The notes: generated from the sequence alone by a model not told the origin. A stretch of 64,000 nucleotides of DNA from Sphaerotilus uruguayifluvii (GCF_013294065.1 NZ_JABSNM010000011.1:86552-150551); one strand, 5' to 3'; positions 13,441-22,689 are shown, counted from the first letter of the stretch. Numbers and translations are program-made.

Positions 13441-14280
13441 TTGGCTGCCTTGCCTCCTGCCTCTCCTTCCCCTGCCTCCACGCCGCTGGTCGAGCTGCGC
13501 GGGGTGACCTGCGGCTACGGCGACCGCGTCATCCTGCGCGATGTCGATCTGGTGGTGCCGCGCGGCGCGGTCGTCGCGCTGATGGGCACCTCGGGCGGGG
13601 GCAAGACCACGGTGCTGCGCCTGATCGGCCGCCAGATCGAGGCCTCGGCCGGCCAGGTGCGCTTCGACGGCATCGAGATCGGCTCGCTCGACCGCGCCGG
13701 CCTGATGGCGATGCGCCGGCGCATGGGCATGCTCTTCCAGTTCGGCGCGCTGTTCACCGACCTGTCGGTGTTCGACAACGTCGCCTTCCCCTTGCGCGAG
13801 CACACCGACCTGCCCGAGCCCATGATCCGCGACCTCGTGCTGATGAAGCTCGACGCGGTGGGCCTGCGCGGCGCGCGCGACCTGATGCCCAGCCAGATCT
13901 CCGGCGGCATGAGCCGGCGCGTCGCGCTGGCGCGCGCCATCGCGCTCGATCCGGAGCTGATCATGTACGACGAGCCCTTCGCCGGCCTCGATCCGATCTC
14001 GATGGGCGTGGCCGCACGGCTGATCCGCCAGCTCAACGACGCGCTCGGCGTGACCAGCATCGTCGTCTCGCACGATGTCGACGAGACCTTCTCGATCGCC
14101 GACCATGTCGTCTTCATCGCCAACGGCGGCATTGCCGCGCAGGGTTCGCCCGAGGCGCTGCGCCGCAGCGACGATCCGCTGGTGCGGCAGTTCGTCAGCG
14201 CCGCGCCGGACGGGCCGGTGCGCTTCCACTACGCCGCCGCGCCGATCGCCGAGGACCTCGGCCTGGGAGCGCGTCCGTGA
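13441..14280 (+). CDS. mlaF: phospholipid-transport ABC ATPase MlaF
   Basis: This is the ATP-binding subunit of the Mla system, which moves phospholipids between the inner and outer membrane. It shows Walker A GTSGGGKTT (about residues 49-57), the signature SGGMSRR, Walker B LIMYDEPFAGLDP and the switch histidine in IVVSHD. No ATG or GTG exists in frame before the conserved LVELRGVTCGYGD. The start is therefore most likely TTG at 13441 or 13450, giving about 279 residues, a normal size. The stop overlaps the GTG of mlaE (GTGA). It is the first gene of an mlaFEDACB operon. Confidence 0.9.
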   Translation: MAALPPASPSPASTPLVELRGVTCGYGDRVILRDVDLVVPRGAVVALMGTSGGGKTTVLRLIGRQIEASAGQVRFDGIEIGSLDRAGLMAMRRRMGMLFQFGALFTDLSVFDNVAFPLREHTDLPEPMIRDLVLMKLDAVGLRGARDLMPSQISGGMSRRVALARAIALDPELIMYDEPFAGLDPISMGVAARLIRQLNDALGVTSIVVSHDVDETFSIADHVVFIANGGIAAQGSPEALRRSDDPLVRQFVSAAPDGPVRFHYAAAPIAEDLGLGARP

Positions 14281-15065
14281 GCGGCCCGGCCGATCTGCTC
14301 GCGCGCCTGGGGGCGTCGGTGCGTGCCGGCCTGGCCGACATCGGCGACGCCGCGCGGCTGCTGCTGCGCCTGCTGGCGCTGGTGCCGGCGGCGCTGGGAC
14401 GCTTCCGGCTGGTGTCGGACCAGATCCATTTCCTGGGCAACCACTCGCTGGCGATCATCGGCGTGTCGGGCCTGTTCGTCGGCTTCGTGCTGGGGCTGCA
14501 GGGCTACTACACGCTGCAGCGCTACGGCTCGAGCGAGGCGCTGGGCCTGCTGGTGGCGCTGTCGCTGGTGCGCGAGCTCGGGCCGGTGGTGACCGCGCTG
14601 CTGTTCGCCGGCCGCGCCGGCACCGCGCTCACCGCCGAGATCGGCCTGATGAAGTCGGGCGAGCAGCTCGCGGCGATGGAGATGATGGCGGTCGATCCGG
14701 TGCGCCGGGTGCTGGCGCCGCGCTTCGTCGGCGGGCTGATCGCGATGCCGCTGCTGGCGGCGGTGTTCAGCGCGGTCGGGGTGATCGGCGGCTGGGCGGT
14801 CGGCGTGCTGCTGATCGGCGTCGATGCCGGCGCCTTCTGGTCGCAGATGCAGGGCGGCGTCGACGTCTTCAGCGACGTCGGCAACGGGGTCATCAAGAGC
14901 GTCGTGTTCGGCCTGACCGTCACGTTCGTCGCGCTGCGCCAGGGCCACGCCTGCCAGCCCACGCCGGAGGGCGTCGCGCGCGCGACGACGCGCACCGTCG
15001 TGCTGTCGTCGCTGGCGGTGCTCGGTCTGGACTTCGTCCTGACCGCGCTGATGTTCTCGATCTGA
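14277..15065 (+). CDS. mlaE: Mla system permease MlaE
   Basis: This predicts a 262-residue inner-membrane permease with an N-terminal amphipathic stretch and five to six hydrophobic helices. Family patterns include LYF-like entry QIHFLGNHSLAIIG, VRELGPVVTALLFAGR and GTALTAEIGLMKSGEQ. It forms the complex with MlaF, MlaD and MlaB. Translation starts at GTG 14277, inside the end of mlaF, which suggests coupled synthesis of the two partners. Confidence 0.93.
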   Translation: MSGPADLLARLGASVRAGLADIGDAARLLLRLLALVPAALGRFRLVSDQIHFLGNHSLAIIGVSGLFVGFVLGLQGYYTLQRYGSSEALGLLVALSLVRELGPVVTALLFAGRAGTALTAEIGLMKSGEQLAAMEMMAVDPVRRVLAPRFVGGLIAMPLLAAVFSAVGVIGGWAVGVLLIGVDAGAFWSQMQGGVDVFSDVGNGVIKSVVFGLTVTFVALRQGHACQPTPEGVARATTRTVVLSSLAVLGLDFVLTALMFSI

Positions 15066-15095
15066 ACGCGGACCGGGAACCGGAGGAAGCAATCC

Positions 15096-15578
15096 ATGCA
15101 GAAATCCCGCAACGATGTCTGGGTCGGCCTGTTCGTCGTGATCGGCGCGGCGGCCCTGCTGTTCCTGGCGCTGAAGGCCGGCAACCTGCTGTCGCTGTCG
15201 TTCGATCCGACCTACCGGATCAGCGCGCGCTTCGACAACATCGGCGGCCTGAAGGTCGGCGCGGCGGTCAAGAGCGCCGGTGTCGTCGTCGGCCGGGTCA
15301 AGGCGATCGGCTTCGACGACAAGATGTTCCAGGCCCGCGTCGACATCGAGATGCAGCAGCGCTACGCCTTCCCGAAGGACAGCTCGCTGAAGATCCTGAC
15401 CGCCGGCCTGCTGGGCGAGCAGTACCTCGGCATCGAGCCGGGCGCCTCCGACCAGAACCTGGCGGCCGGCACCACCGTGACGCAGACGCAGTCGGCGATC
15501 GTGCTCGAGACGCTGATCAGCCAGTTCCTCTACAGCAAGGCCGCCGACGCGAGCAACGCGCCGGCCGCGAAGCCATGA
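15096..15578 (+). CDS. mlaD: Mla system MCE-domain protein MlaD
   Basis: This 160-residue protein has one N-terminal membrane helix (FVVIGAAALLFLALKAG) and one MCE domain with FDNIGGLKVGAAVKSAGVVVG. It forms a hexameric ring on the periplasmic side of the MlaFE complex that passes lipids. LLGEQYLGIEPG matches the later part of the MCE fold. CGGAGGAAG upstream gives a clear ribosome-binding site. The stop overlaps the ATG of the next gene. Confidence 0.93.
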   Translation: MQKSRNDVWVGLFVVIGAAALLFLALKAGNLLSLSFDPTYRISARFDNIGGLKVGAAVKSAGVVVGRVKAIGFDDKMFQARVDIEMQQRYAFPKDSSLKILTAGLLGEQYLGIEPGASDQNLAAGTTVTQTQSAIVLETLISQFLYSKAADASNAPAAKP

Positions 15579-16339
15579 GCGCGCGCCGGTCGCGTCCGCG
15601 TGCCGCGCTGGTCTCGGTGCTGGCCGGCGCGGTGCTGCTCGGCGGCTGCGCGACGGCGCAGCAGCCCGATCCGCTCGAGCCCCTCAACCGCAAGGTCTTC
15701 GCCTTCAACGAGGCGGTCGACTCGGCCGTGCTCAAGCCGGCGGCGCAGGCCTACAAGGCGGTGCTGCCCTCGCCGATGCAGCTGGCGGTCGGCAACTTCT
15801 TCGGCAACCTCAAGGACGCCTGGTCGGCGGTCAACCTGCTGCTGCAGGGCCGCATCGCCGACAGCCTGAGCGACGTGATGCGCGTGGGCACGAACACCGT
15901 GTTCGGCTTCATGGGCATCATGGACATCGCCACCGAGCTCGGCTTCGAGCGCCATGGCGAGGACTTCGGCCAGACGCTGGGCCGCTGGGGCGTGTCGCCG
16001 GGCGCCTACATCGTCTGGCCGGTGCTGGGGCCCTCGACGGTGCGCGACTCGATCGGCATGCCGGTGGACCTGATGGCCTCGCCGGAGACGCTGGTCAACG
16101 TCTCGCTGACCCGCCGGTCGATGACCGCGCTGCATCTGGTCAGCACCCGTGCCGGCGCGCTGTCGGCGACCAACCTGCTCGACGACATCGCGCTGGACAA
16201 GTACGCCTTCGTCCGCAATGCCTACCTGCAGCGTCGGCGCAGTCTGATCTACGACGGCAATCCGCCGGAGGAGGATGACACCGACGCGGCCGCGCCGGCG
16301 CCGGTGTCCGCACCGGCCGCCTCCGCCGCGGCGAACTGA
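15575..16339 (+). CDS. mlaA: outer-membrane lipoprotein MlaA (VacJ)
   Basis: This predicts 254 residues. The lipobox LLGGC gives a lipidated cysteine near residue 25, and DPLEPLNRKVFAFNE is the hallmark start of the mature VacJ/MlaA domain. RWGVSPGAYIVWPVLGPSTVRDS is also conserved. It sits in the outer membrane and withdraws misplaced phospholipids. The tail after about residue 230 is Ala/Pro-rich. The ATG overlaps the mlaD stop. The inclusion of mlaA inside the mla operon is usual for Burkholderiales, unlike E. coli. Confidence 0.93.
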   Translation: MSARRSRPRAALVSVLAGAVLLGGCATAQQPDPLEPLNRKVFAFNEAVDSAVLKPAAQAYKAVLPSPMQLAVGNFFGNLKDAWSAVNLLLQGRIADSLSDVMRVGTNTVFGFMGIMDIATELGFERHGEDFGQTLGRWGVSPGAYIVWPVLGPSTVRDSIGMPVDLMASPETLVNVSLTRRSMTALHLVSTRAGALSATNLLDDIALDKYAFVRNAYLQRRRSLIYDGNPPEEDDTDAAAPAPVSAPAASAAAN

Positions 16340-16433
16340 CGGCTCCGGGCCGTGCGGTGTCCACCGGGCCGCGGCCCGGCCCGTTGAGACCCTGATCCGC
16401 TTCCGGGCGGACCTGACTGAAAGGAATCCCTCC

Positions 16434-17051
16434 ATGCTGATGAAGCCCCGCTGGTCCTCGCTGATCGCCACCGCCGCGCTGGTGCTGGCCACCTCGTTCG
16501 CACAGGCCCAGACCGCGCCCGATGCCTGGATCAAGCAGATCTCCGGCGACGTCATCGAGACCGTCAAGGGCGACCGGGCCATCCAGGGCGGCGACACGAA
16601 GAAGGTCATGTCGCTGGTCGACGCCAAGATCCTGCCCAACGTCGACTTCCAGCGCATGACCTCGTCGGCGGTCGGCCGCTACTGGCGCCAGGCCACGCCG
16701 GAGCAGCAGAAGCGCCTGCAGGACGAGTTCAAGACGCTCTTGGTGCGCACCTACGCCGGCGCGCTGGCGCAGATCAAGGACCAGTCGGTCGAGCTCAAGC
16801 CGCTGCGCGCCAAGCCCGAGGACACCGAGGTGCTGGTGCGCACCGAGGTCAAGGGCAAGGGCGACCCGATCCAGCTCGACTACCGCCTCGAGAAGCAGGG
16901 CGACGCGTGGAAGATCTACGACGTCAACGTGCTGGGCGTCTGGCTGGTCGAGACCTACCGCGCCAGCTTCGCGCAGGAGATCTCGGCCTCGGGCATCGAC
17001 GGCCTGATCGCCAAGCTGGCCGAGAAGAACAAGGCCGCGGCCAAGAGCTGA
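16434..17051 (+). CDS. mlaC: periplasmic phospholipid-binding protein MlaC
   Basis: This predicts 205 residues with a signal peptide ending near SFAQAQTAPD. The mature protein shows MlaC features: MSLVDAKILPNVDFQRMTSSAVGRYWR, LVRTYAGAL and YDVNVLGVWLVETYRASF. MlaC carries lipid between MlaA and the MlaFEDB complex. AAGGAA lies 7 bp before the ATG at 16434. A 94-bp gap with a GC-rich palindrome (CCGGGCCGCGGCCCGG) separates it from mlaA. Confidence 0.93.
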   Translation: MLMKPRWSSLIATAALVLATSFAQAQTAPDAWIKQISGDVIETVKGDRAIQGGDTKKVMSLVDAKILPNVDFQRMTSSAVGRYWRQATPEQQKRLQDEFKTLLVRTYAGALAQIKDQSVELKPLRAKPEDTEVLVRTEVKGKGDPIQLDYRLEKQGDAWKIYDVNVLGVWLVETYRASFAQEISASGIDGLIAKLAEKNKAAAKS

Positions 17052-17064
17052 GCGGGCGCACACG

Positions 17065-17364
17065 ATGGCTGCCGCCGCGACGACGCTGGAACTGCCGGCC
17101 CGGCTGACGCTGGCCGAGGCCCGCGCGGCCGTGGCCGATCTGGGCGCGCGGGTCGGCGCCGCCCCGGCCGGCGGCCTGCTGCTGGTCGACGCCGGCCCGC
17201 TCGGCCACTTCGATTCGAGCGCGCTGGCCGTGCTGCTGGAACTGCAGCGCCGCGCCGCTGCCGCCGGCCGGCTGCTGCGCATCGAGCGCGTGCCGGCCCG
17301 GCTGGCGGAGCTCGCCGGTCTCTACGGGGTGGCCGGGCTGCTGGGGATGGCCTCGCCGGCCTGA
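17065..17364 (+). CDS. mlaB: STAS-domain protein MlaB
   Basis: This 99-residue cytoplasmic STAS-domain protein is the fourth subunit of the MlaFEDB complex and stabilises the ATPase. DAGPLGHFDSSALAVLLEL is the STAS core with the conserved Asp-Ser-Ser. It ends the operon, and its stop is only 16 bp from the stop of the convergent hexR. Confidence 0.88.
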   Translation: MAAAATTLELPARLTLAEARAAVADLGARVGAAPAGGLLLVDAGPLGHFDSSALAVLLELQRRAAAAGRLLRIERVPARLAELAGLYGVAGLLGMASPA

Positions 17365-17380
17365 AGGTGCCCGGAAGCGC

Positions 17381-18232
17381 TCAGGGCGCCGTGTAGCGCT
17401 TCGCGCGCAGGTTGCGCTTGATGTCCTGGAGCATCGGACGCAGGTCCGGTCCCAGGCGCAGCGCCACGCCGGTGGTCAGGATGTCGATCACCGTCAGGTG
17501 CAGCAGGCGGCTGACCATCGGGCTGTAGCGGTCGTAGTCCTCGGGGTGGTCGACGCTCAGCAGCACATGCGCCTGGTGCGCCAGCGGCGTGCCGCTGGCG
17601 GTGATGACGATGGTCGTCGCGCCCCGGCGGCGCGCGATCTCCAGCGCGTCGAGCAGGTCGCGGCTGCGGCCCGAGTTCGAGATGATGACCACGCAGTCGC
17701 CCGGCTCGAGCATGGTCGCGGCCATGACCTGCACATGCGCGTCGTTGTAGGCGACCGCATGCACGCCGAGGCGGAAGAACTTGTGCTCGGCGTCGTGCGC
17801 GACGATGCCGGAATTGCCCACGCCGTAGAACTCGATGCGGCGCTTGTCGCGCGCGGCCTGCGTCAGCGCGTCGATCGCGCGCTCGAAGGCGTGCGCCGCG
17901 GCGTCGTTGCGGTACTTCAGCAGCGCGCTCACCGCGTTGTCGATGACCTTGACGACCAGATCGGCCGGCTTGTCGTCCTCGTCGACCGAGCGGTGCACGA
18001 AGGGCACGCCCTCGTTGACCGTGCCGGCCAGCTTGAGCTTGAAGTCGGCCAGGCCGTCATAGCCGACGCTGCGGCAGAAGCGCACGACGGTCGGCTTGCT
18101 GACATGGGCGCGCTCTGCGAGTTCCGCCACCGGCAGGCTGGCGAAGCTGCGCGCGTCGGCCAGCACCAGCTTGCCCACGCGCTGCTCGGCCGGCGACAGC
18201 GCCGGCAGCGAGGCGCGGATGCGGTCGAGCAT
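17381..18232 (-). CDS. hexR: RpiR-family regulator HexR
   Basis: This predicts 283 residues: an N-terminal HTH_6 domain (ELAERAHVSKPTVVRFCRSVG) and a C-terminal SIS sugar-phosphate-binding domain (FYGVGNSGIVAHDAEHK, ISNSGRSRDLLDAL). HexR represses central carbon genes such as zwf and responds to 2-keto-3-deoxy-6-phosphogluconate. It lies 61 bp downstream of zwf on the same strand, so it probably regulates its own operon. The start MLDRIRASLP at 18232 matches the family; GTG at 18249 is an alternative. Confidence 0.88.
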   Translation of the reverse strand: MLDRIRASLPALSPAEQRVGKLVLADARSFASLPVAELAERAHVSKPTVVRFCRSVGYDGLADFKLKLAGTVNEGVPFVHRSVDEDDKPADLVVKVIDNAVSALLKYRNDAAAHAFERAIDALTQAARDKRRIEFYGVGNSGIVAHDAEHKFFRLGVHAVAYNDAHVQVMAATMLEPGDCVVIISNSGRSRDLLDALEIARRRGATTIVITASGTPLAHQAHVLLSVDHPEDYDRYSPMVSRLLHLTVIDILTTGVALRLGPDLRPMLQDIKRNLRAKRYTAP

Positions 18233-18293
18233 CGGCGGCAGCGCGTTCACGCCGCTGCCGAGCGGTGACGAAGATGACGTCGGATGGTTCAAC

Positions 18294-19751
18294 TCACTGT
18301 TCCTCGCTCCAGGCGAAGCCGTCGCGGGCGACCAGCGCGCTGGCCGCGGCGGGGCCCCAGCTGCCGGCAGCATAACCGCGCGGCCCCTCGCCGCCGCTGA
18401 CACGCTCGCGCTCCCAGGCGTCGAGGATCGGCTCGACCCAGCGCCAGGCCTGCTCCTGCTCGTCGCTGCGCACGAACAGGTTCAGCCGCCCGGCGATCGC
18501 GTCGAGCAGCAGGCGCTCGTAGGCGCCGACGCGCTCGGTCGGGAAGGCCTTGTCGAAGTCCAGGTCCAGCGAGACCGGCGCCAGCGACTCCGAGGTGCCG
18601 CTGCCCTTGGCCGCGAGCAGGTGCAGCTCCAGACCGTCCTCGGGCTGCAGCTTGATCACCAGCTTGTTGGCCCGCTGCGCGCCGGGGAAGATCGGGTGCG
18701 GCACCGGGCGGAAGTTCACGACGATCTGCGCGTCGCGCGCGGCCAGCCGCTTGCCGGTGCGCAGGTAGAAGGGCACGCCGGCCCAGCGCCAGTTCTGCAC
18801 CTCGGTGCGCAGCGCGACGAAGGTCTCGCAGTGGCTGCCCGCCGGCACCTTCACTTCCTGCTGGTAGCCCGGCACCGCCTGGCCGCCGACGCTGCCGGCG
18901 CGGTACTGGCCGCGCACCACGTCGCGCGCGACCGACTCCGTCGTGAAGGGCCTGAGCGACTTCAGGACCTTGAGCTTCTCGTCGCGGATCGCGTCGGCGT
19001 CGCTGGTGGAGGGCGGCTCCATCGCGATCATCGTCAGGAGCTGCAGCGCATGGTTCTGGATCATGTCGCGCAGCGCGCCGGTGCGGTCGTAGAAGTCGCC
19101 GCGCGTGCCCACGCCGATCGACTCCGACAGCGTGATCTGGATGTTGGCGATGCTCTCGCGGCGCCACAGCGGCTCGAACAGCGCATTGCCGAAGCGCAGC
19201 GCCATCAGGTTCTGCACGCTCGGCTTGCCGAGGTAGTGGTCGATGCGGAAGGCCTGCTCCTCGCGGAAGACCGAGCGCACCACGCGGTTGATCTCCTGCG
19301 CGCTGGCCAGGTCGTGGCCCAGGGGCTTCTCCAGCACGACGCGGATGTGCGGCGCGTTCAGGCCGGCGCTGCCCAGCTGCTCGCAGATCGCCGGGAACAG
19401 GTGCGGGCTGGTGGCCAGATACAGCACCACGGTGTCGGCGCCGCGCGCATCCAGCCAGTCCTTCAGGCCGGCGTAGTCCTCCGGCTGCGACAGGTCCATG
19501 CGGCGGTAGTGCAGCAGCTCGGCGAAGCGGGCGAACTCCTCGTCGCTCGGGCGCTTGGAGCTGTCGACCTCGTGGAAGCGCTCCTTGATGAAGGCGCGGT
19601 ATTCCTCGTCGGTGCGCTGGTCGCGCGCCACCGCCAGGATGCGGCCGCCGGCGGGCAGCTTGCCATGGCGGAAGGCCTGGAACAGCGCGGGCATCAGCTT
19701 GCGCCAGGTCAGGTCGCCGGTGCCACCGAAGAAGACGAGATCGAAGGACAT
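18294..19751 (-). CDS. zwf: glucose-6-phosphate 1-dehydrogenase
   Basis: This 485-residue enzyme oxidises glucose-6-phosphate to 6-phosphogluconolactone with NADP. FFGGTGDLTWRKLMPAL is the coenzyme-binding N-terminus and RIDHYLGKPSVQNL contains the active-site Asp-His and Lys. The residue after GK is Pro rather than the usual Glu, a variant I recall from other Burkholderiales. The ATG at 19751 has GAGG 7 bp upstream; an ATG at 19757 would be too close to that site. It is divergent from tal and followed by hexR. Confidence 0.95.
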   Translation of the reverse strand: MSFDLVFFGGTGDLTWRKLMPALFQAFRHGKLPAGGRILAVARDQRTDEEYRAFIKERFHEVDSSKRPSDEEFARFAELLHYRRMDLSQPEDYAGLKDWLDARGADTVVLYLATSPHLFPAICEQLGSAGLNAPHIRVVLEKPLGHDLASAQEINRVVRSVFREEQAFRIDHYLGKPSVQNLMALRFGNALFEPLWRRESIANIQITLSESIGVGTRGDFYDRTGALRDMIQNHALQLLTMIAMEPPSTSDADAIRDEKLKVLKSLRPFTTESVARDVVRGQYRAGSVGGQAVPGYQQEVKVPAGSHCETFVALRTEVQNWRWAGVPFYLRTGKRLAARDAQIVVNFRPVPHPIFPGAQRANKLVIKLQPEDGLELHLLAAKGSGTSESLAPVSLDLDFDKAFPTERVGAYERLLLDAIAGRLNLFVRSDEQEQAWRWVEPILDAWERERVSGGEGPRGYAAGSWGPAAASALVARDGFAWSEEQ

Positions 19752-19833
19752 GGACATGCCTCGGGAGGTTGGGGCCGCGGTGCGTCGTCGAGGGCCGGGC
19801 CGGAGGGGAGGAGAGACCGAGAGAGGGACCGGA

Positions 19834-19848
19834 TGTAACCAGGTTTCA
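19834..19848. promoter_or_regulatory. candidate HexR operator
   Basis: TGTAACC-A-GGTTTCA is a 7-1-7 inverted repeat with one mismatch. It begins with TGTA like known HexR sites and lies just where transcription from the candidate zwf promoter would begin, a position suited to repression. Confidence 0.4.
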
Positions 19849-19854
19849 ATAATC

Positions 19855-19883
19855 ATGATGCATCAGTTTCTTCGGCCGGTCAA
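19855..19883 (-). promoter_or_regulatory. candidate zwf promoter
   Basis: On the minus strand, TTGACC (19883-19878) and CATCAT (19860-19855) are 17 bp apart. The expected start point near 19848 leaves a leader of about 97 nt before the zwf ATG. Confidence 0.4.
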
Positions 19884-20063
19884 TCCGGCCCCCGGATGCG
19901 GGCAGGGGCGAGGCGGATCGTGCAGCGCAGCACGATCCGGTAACCGGCTTGTTCCCGGCGGTGACCGATGCCGCGTCCGACTCGGGTTCTAATGTCGGCC
20001 TGTCGCCGTGCGTCGGGTGCGGCGCTTCTCACACCATCTCGTGTCCTTCAGCACGCCCACGCC

Positions 20064-21020
20064 ATGAATCAGCTCGATCAGCTCAAGCAGTTCACCACCG
20101 TCGTCGCCGACACCGGCAACTTCAAGCAGCTCGCCCAGTTCGCGCCGCAGGACGCGACGACCAATCCGTCGCTGATCCTGAAGGCGGTGCAGCAGCCCGA
20201 GTACGCGCCGCTGCTGGCCGAGACGGTGGCGGCGCACCGCGGCCGCGCGCTCGACGAGATCGTCGACGAGGTGCTGGTGCGCTTCGGCCTGGAGATCCTG
20301 AAGGTGGTGCCGGGCCGCGTCTCGACCGAGGTCGACGCGCGCCTGAGCTTCGACACCGCTGCCACGGTGGCGCGCGCGCACCGCCTGATCGCGCTGTACG
20401 AGGCCGCGGGCATCCCGCGCGAGCGGGTGCTGATCAAGATCGCCTCCACCTGGGAAGGCATCGAGGCGGCGCGCCAGCTCGAGAAGGAAGGCATCCGCTG
20501 CAACCTGACGCTGCTGTTCGCCTTCTGCCAGGCGGTGGCCTGCGGCGATGCCGGCATCCAGCTGATCAGCCCCTTCGTCGGCCGCATCTACGACTGGTAC
20601 AAGAAGTCCGCCGGCGCCCAGTGGAACGAGGCCGCGATGGCCGGCGCCAACGACCCCGGCGTGAAGTCGGTCAGCCAGATCTACACCTACTACAAGAAGT
20701 TCGGCATCGCCACCGAGGTGATGGGCGCGAGCTTCCGCAACGTCGGCCAGATCAACGCGCTGTCGGGCTGCGACCTGCTGACGATCAGCCCGGACCTGCT
20801 GGCGCAGCTGCAGGGCGCCGACGCCCCGGTGGCGCGCGCGCTCGACGCCGCGGCCGCCAAGGACGCCGCGATCGACGAGGTGCATTTCGACGAGGCCGCC
20901 TTCCGCTGGGCGCTCAACGAGGACGCGATGGCCACCGAGAAGCTCGCCGAGGGCATCCGCGCCTTCGCGGTCGACGCGGGCAAGCTCGACCGCATGATCC
21001 TCGACCTGCAGGCCGCCTGA
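20064..21020 (+). CDS. tal: transaldolase
   Basis: This 318-residue cytoplasmic enzyme of the pentose phosphate pathway moves a dihydroxyacetone unit between sugar phosphates. [12 protein letters not shown] is the N-terminal signature and [15 protein letters not shown] contains the Schiff-base lysine; [11 protein letters not shown] and [13 protein letters not shown] are also conserved. The length matches E. coli TalB. The ATG at 20064 begins [18 protein letters not shown], the usual start. It is divergent from zwf and 16 bp ahead of pgi. Confidence 0.96.
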   Translation: MNQLDQLKQFTTVVADTGNFKQLAQFAPQDATTNPSLILKAVQQPEYAPLLAETVAAHRGRALDEIVDEVLVRFGLEILKVVPGRVSTEVDARLSFDTAATVARAHRLIALYEAAGIPRERVLIKIASTWEGIEAARQLEKEGIRCNLTLLFAFCQAVACGDAGIQLISPFVGRIYDWYKKSAGAQWNEAAMAGANDPGVKSVSQIYTYYKKFGIATEVMGASFRNVGQINALSGCDLLTISPDLLAQLQGADAPVARALDAAAAKDAAIDEVHFDEAAFRWALNEDAMATEKLAEGIRAFAVDAGKLDRMILDLQAA

Positions 21021-21036
21021 GCCGGGAGCACGCACG

Positions 21037-22689
21037 ATGAGCACCGCACCGCGCTGCGACCGCACCGAGGCCTGGTCCCGCCTGGCCGACCACCATGCCG
21101 GCGTCGGCCGCGCCCTCGACCTGCGCCGGGCCTTCGCGGCCGACGCGGGCCGCGCCGGGGCCTTCTCGCTGCAGGCACCGGAGGTCTTCGCCGACCTGTC
21201 GAAGAACCTGTGGGACGCCGACACCCGCGCGCTGCTGCTGGCGCTGGCGCGCGAGTGCCGGATCGAGCAGCGCCGCGACGCGATGCTCGCCGGCGAGCCG
21301 ATCAACCACACGGAAGGCCGCGCGGTGCTGCACACCGCGCTGCGCGCCCCGCGCGGCGTCGCGCCCTTCGGCGACGAGGTGCACGAGGTGCTCGACTGCA
21401 TGCTCGCCTATGTCGAGCAGGTGCGCGACACCGCCACGAGCGGCATCCGCCATGTGGTCAACATCGGCATCGGCGGCTCCGATCTGGGGCCGCAGATGGT
21501 GGTGCCGGCGCTGGACGCCTACACCAGCCCGGCGCTGACGCTGCACTTCGTCTCCAACGTCGACGGCCACGACATCGCGCCGGTGCTGCGCCGGCTGGAC
21601 CCGCGCGAGACGCTGGTCATCGTCGCCTCCAAGACCTTCACGACGCAGGAGACGATGGCCAACGCGGCGGTGGCCCGCGCCTGGTTCCTGGCCGGCTACG
21701 GCGAGGGCGGCGAGGCGGCGATCGCGAAGCACTTCGCCGCGACCACCACCAACGTGGCGGCGGCGGCGAAGTTCGGCATCACCACCACCTTCGGCTTCTG
21801 GGACTGGGTGGGCGGGCGCTATTCGCTGTGGAGCGCCATCGGCCTGCCGATCGCGCTGGCGGTCGGGGCGGAGAACTTCCGCGCGCTGCTGGCCGGCGCG
21901 CACGCGATGGACCGCCACTTCGCCGAGGCGCCGCTGGAGGCCAACCTGCCGATCCAGCTCGGCCTGCTCGACGTCTGGTACCGCAATTTCCTGGGCTTCA
22001 CCAGCCGCTCGGTCGCGCCCTATCACCAGGGCCTGCGCCGGCTGCCGGCCTATCTGCAGCAGCTGGAGATGGAGTCGAACGGCAAAAGCGTCGACCTCGA
22101 CGGCGAGCCGCTGCCCTTCGGCACCTCGCCGGTGGTCTGGGGCGAGGCGGGCACCAACGGCCAGCACGCCTACTTCCAGATGCTGCACCAGGGCACCGAC
22201 GTGATCCCGGTGGAGTTCGTCGCGGTGAAGACCCCGTGCTACCGCGCCGAGGGCATCGCCGATCTGCCCGAGGGCGTGCGCGCCGGCCTGGCCGACCAGC
22301 ACCACAAGCTGCTGGCCAACTGCCTGGCGCAGAGCCAGGCGCTGATGCTGGGCAAGTCGACCGACGAGGCGATGGGCGAATCCGCGCCGACCGCCTCGAA
22401 GGCGCTGGACGCGGCCACCGTCGCGCGCCACCGCACCTTCCCCGGCAACCGGCCGAGCACGACGCTGGTCCTCGACCAGCTCACGCCGGCGGCGCTGGGC
22501 GCGCTGATCGCGCTCTACGAGCACCGCGTCTTCACCAGCGGCGCGCTGTGGCGCATCAACAGCTTCGACCAGTGGGGCGTTGAGCTGGGCAAGGCGCTGT
22601 GCAACCAGCTGCTGCCGCGCTTCGCCACCGGCGACACGGCCGGGCTGGACGGCTCGACCGCGGCGCTGCTGGACCGGCTGCTGGGCTGA
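21037..22689 (+). CDS. pgi: glucose-6-phosphate isomerase
   Basis: This 550-residue enzyme interconverts glucose-6-phosphate and fructose-6-phosphate. NIGIGGSDLGPQM, SKTFTTQETM, the sugar-binding GGRYSLWSAIGLPIA and FDQWGVELGK are the classic signatures, and EMESNGKSVD is also present. CGGGAG precedes the ATG. With tal it forms a two-gene unit facing zwf-hexR, so the four genes together control the entry of hexose phosphate into oxidative and non-oxidative branches. Confidence 0.97.
   Translation: MSTAPRCDRTEAWSRLADHHAGVGRALDLRRAFAADAGRAGAFSLQAPEVFADLSKNLWDADTRALLLALARECRIEQRRDAMLAGEPINHTEGRAVLHTALRAPRGVAPFGDEVHEVLDCMLAYVEQVRDTATSGIRHVVNIGIGGSDLGPQMVVPALDAYTSPALTLHFVSNVDGHDIAPVLRRLDPRETLVIVASKTFTTQETMANAAVARAWFLAGYGEGGEAAIAKHFAATTTNVAAAAKFGITTTFGFWDWVGGRYSLWSAIGLPIALAVGAENFRALLAGAHAMDRHFAEAPLEANLPIQLGLLDVWYRNFLGFTSRSVAPYHQGLRRLPAYLQQLEMESNGKSVDLDGEPLPFGTSPVVWGEAGTNGQHAYFQMLHQGTDVIPVEFVAVKTPCYRAEGIADLPEGVRAGLADQHHKLLANCLAQSQALMLGKSTDEAMGESAPTASKALDAATVARHRTFPGNRPSTTLVLDQLTPAALGALIALYEHRVFTSGALWRINSFDQWGVELGKALCNQLLPRFATGDTAGLDGSTAALLDRLLG

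Larger units (their letters stand above)
19752..20063. other. zwf-tal divergent control region
   Basis: This 312-bp stretch has no gene. It holds the candidate zwf promoter and HexR operator listed separately, plus the short palindromes ATCATGAT and TGATGCATCA next to each other around 19852-19864. No clear tal promoter could be picked out. Confidence 0.7.

Noticed and set aside
13441..17364. The mla operon with mlaA inside as a novel arrangement
   Set aside because: The order F-E-D-A-C-B is the usual one in Burkholderiales.
18294..19751. Pro in place of Glu after the active-site GK of Zwf as a sign of inactivation
   Set aside because: The catalytic Asp-His and Lys are intact, and this variant is, to my knowledge, common in the order.
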